Shown in pieces: positions 63,906 to 64,000 of a stretch of DNA of 64,000 nucleotides. A model generated the notes under the pieces. That model did not search any database. It was not told the DNA's origin and was given only the letters and a program-made list of their open reading frames with translations. The position numbers and the translations under genes were made by a program. Origin of the DNA: Atherinomorus stipes (taxonomy: Eukaryota > Chordata > Actinopteri > Atheriniformes > Atherinidae); the NCBI GenBank assembly GCA_023101725.1, contig JALJCO010009058.1, positions 200,001 through 264,000 of the forward strand, read 5' to 3'. Every line of letters starts with the position of its first letter. Within the stretch, counting starts at the first letter, position 1.

Positions 63906-64000
63906 CTGCTGACTTCTTTCCTGAATTTAGACTATATTATAAAGACTATATTATAAAGACTATATTATAAAGACCAAACCTGCTTGGATGACATTTGTGC

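Overview
The window looks like nuclear DNA of a teleost fish. It holds three vertebrate-type split genes, all on the + strand. Each was assembled here by hand from splice sites, reading-frame phase and similarity to remembered human proteins. The introns and spacers are full of Tc1-like, hAT-like and L1-like elements, MITEs, long minisatellites and (TG)n tracts, as is usual in fish. No species can be named from sequence alone. There is no prokaryotic-type operon, CRISPR array or plasmid feature.

Layout. (1) 2114-5202: the last six coding exons of spdl1 (Spindly), whose 5' part lies left of the window. Its last coding exon ends in the CaaX box CSQQ and runs into a 57-bp minisatellite made of copies of that same terminus. 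(2) 5203-10355: spacer with MITEs, a CTCF-like motif and the SIL1 promoter. A 5'-truncated L1 has inserted exactly in an ER-stress element there and duplicated part of it. (3) 10356-19920: a complete 11-exon sil1, the ER nucleotide-exchange factor for BiP. Intron 1 carries a 1.3-kb 29-bp minisatellite and a dead Tc1 transposon. The acceptor of exon 3 abuts a (TG)31 tract, and the donor of exon 4 is the first unit of a minisatellite. (4) 19921-27580: spacer with Tc1, hAT and L1 wrecks and nested MITEs, then a CRE/ETS promoter. (5) 27581-58169: the first eight coding exons of uvssa (transcription-coupled repair). They end with the TFIIH-binding acidic motif and the equivalent of human Lys414; the 3' part lies beyond the window. 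Intron 7 is about 23 kb and mixes transposons with non-repetitive, CNE-like islands. (6) 58170-64000: more intron sequence, mostly transposons, ending in a homeodomain-motif-rich island beside a (TG)n tract and a common fish CA-flanked repeat.

The three genes act in different pathways: the mitotic kinetochore, ER protein folding, and DNA repair. Nothing suggests that they function together. No novel multi-gene system is visible. The unusual biology is in how repeats have landed on or grown out of functional sites: the CaaX box, the ERSE-II promoter element, and two splice sites.
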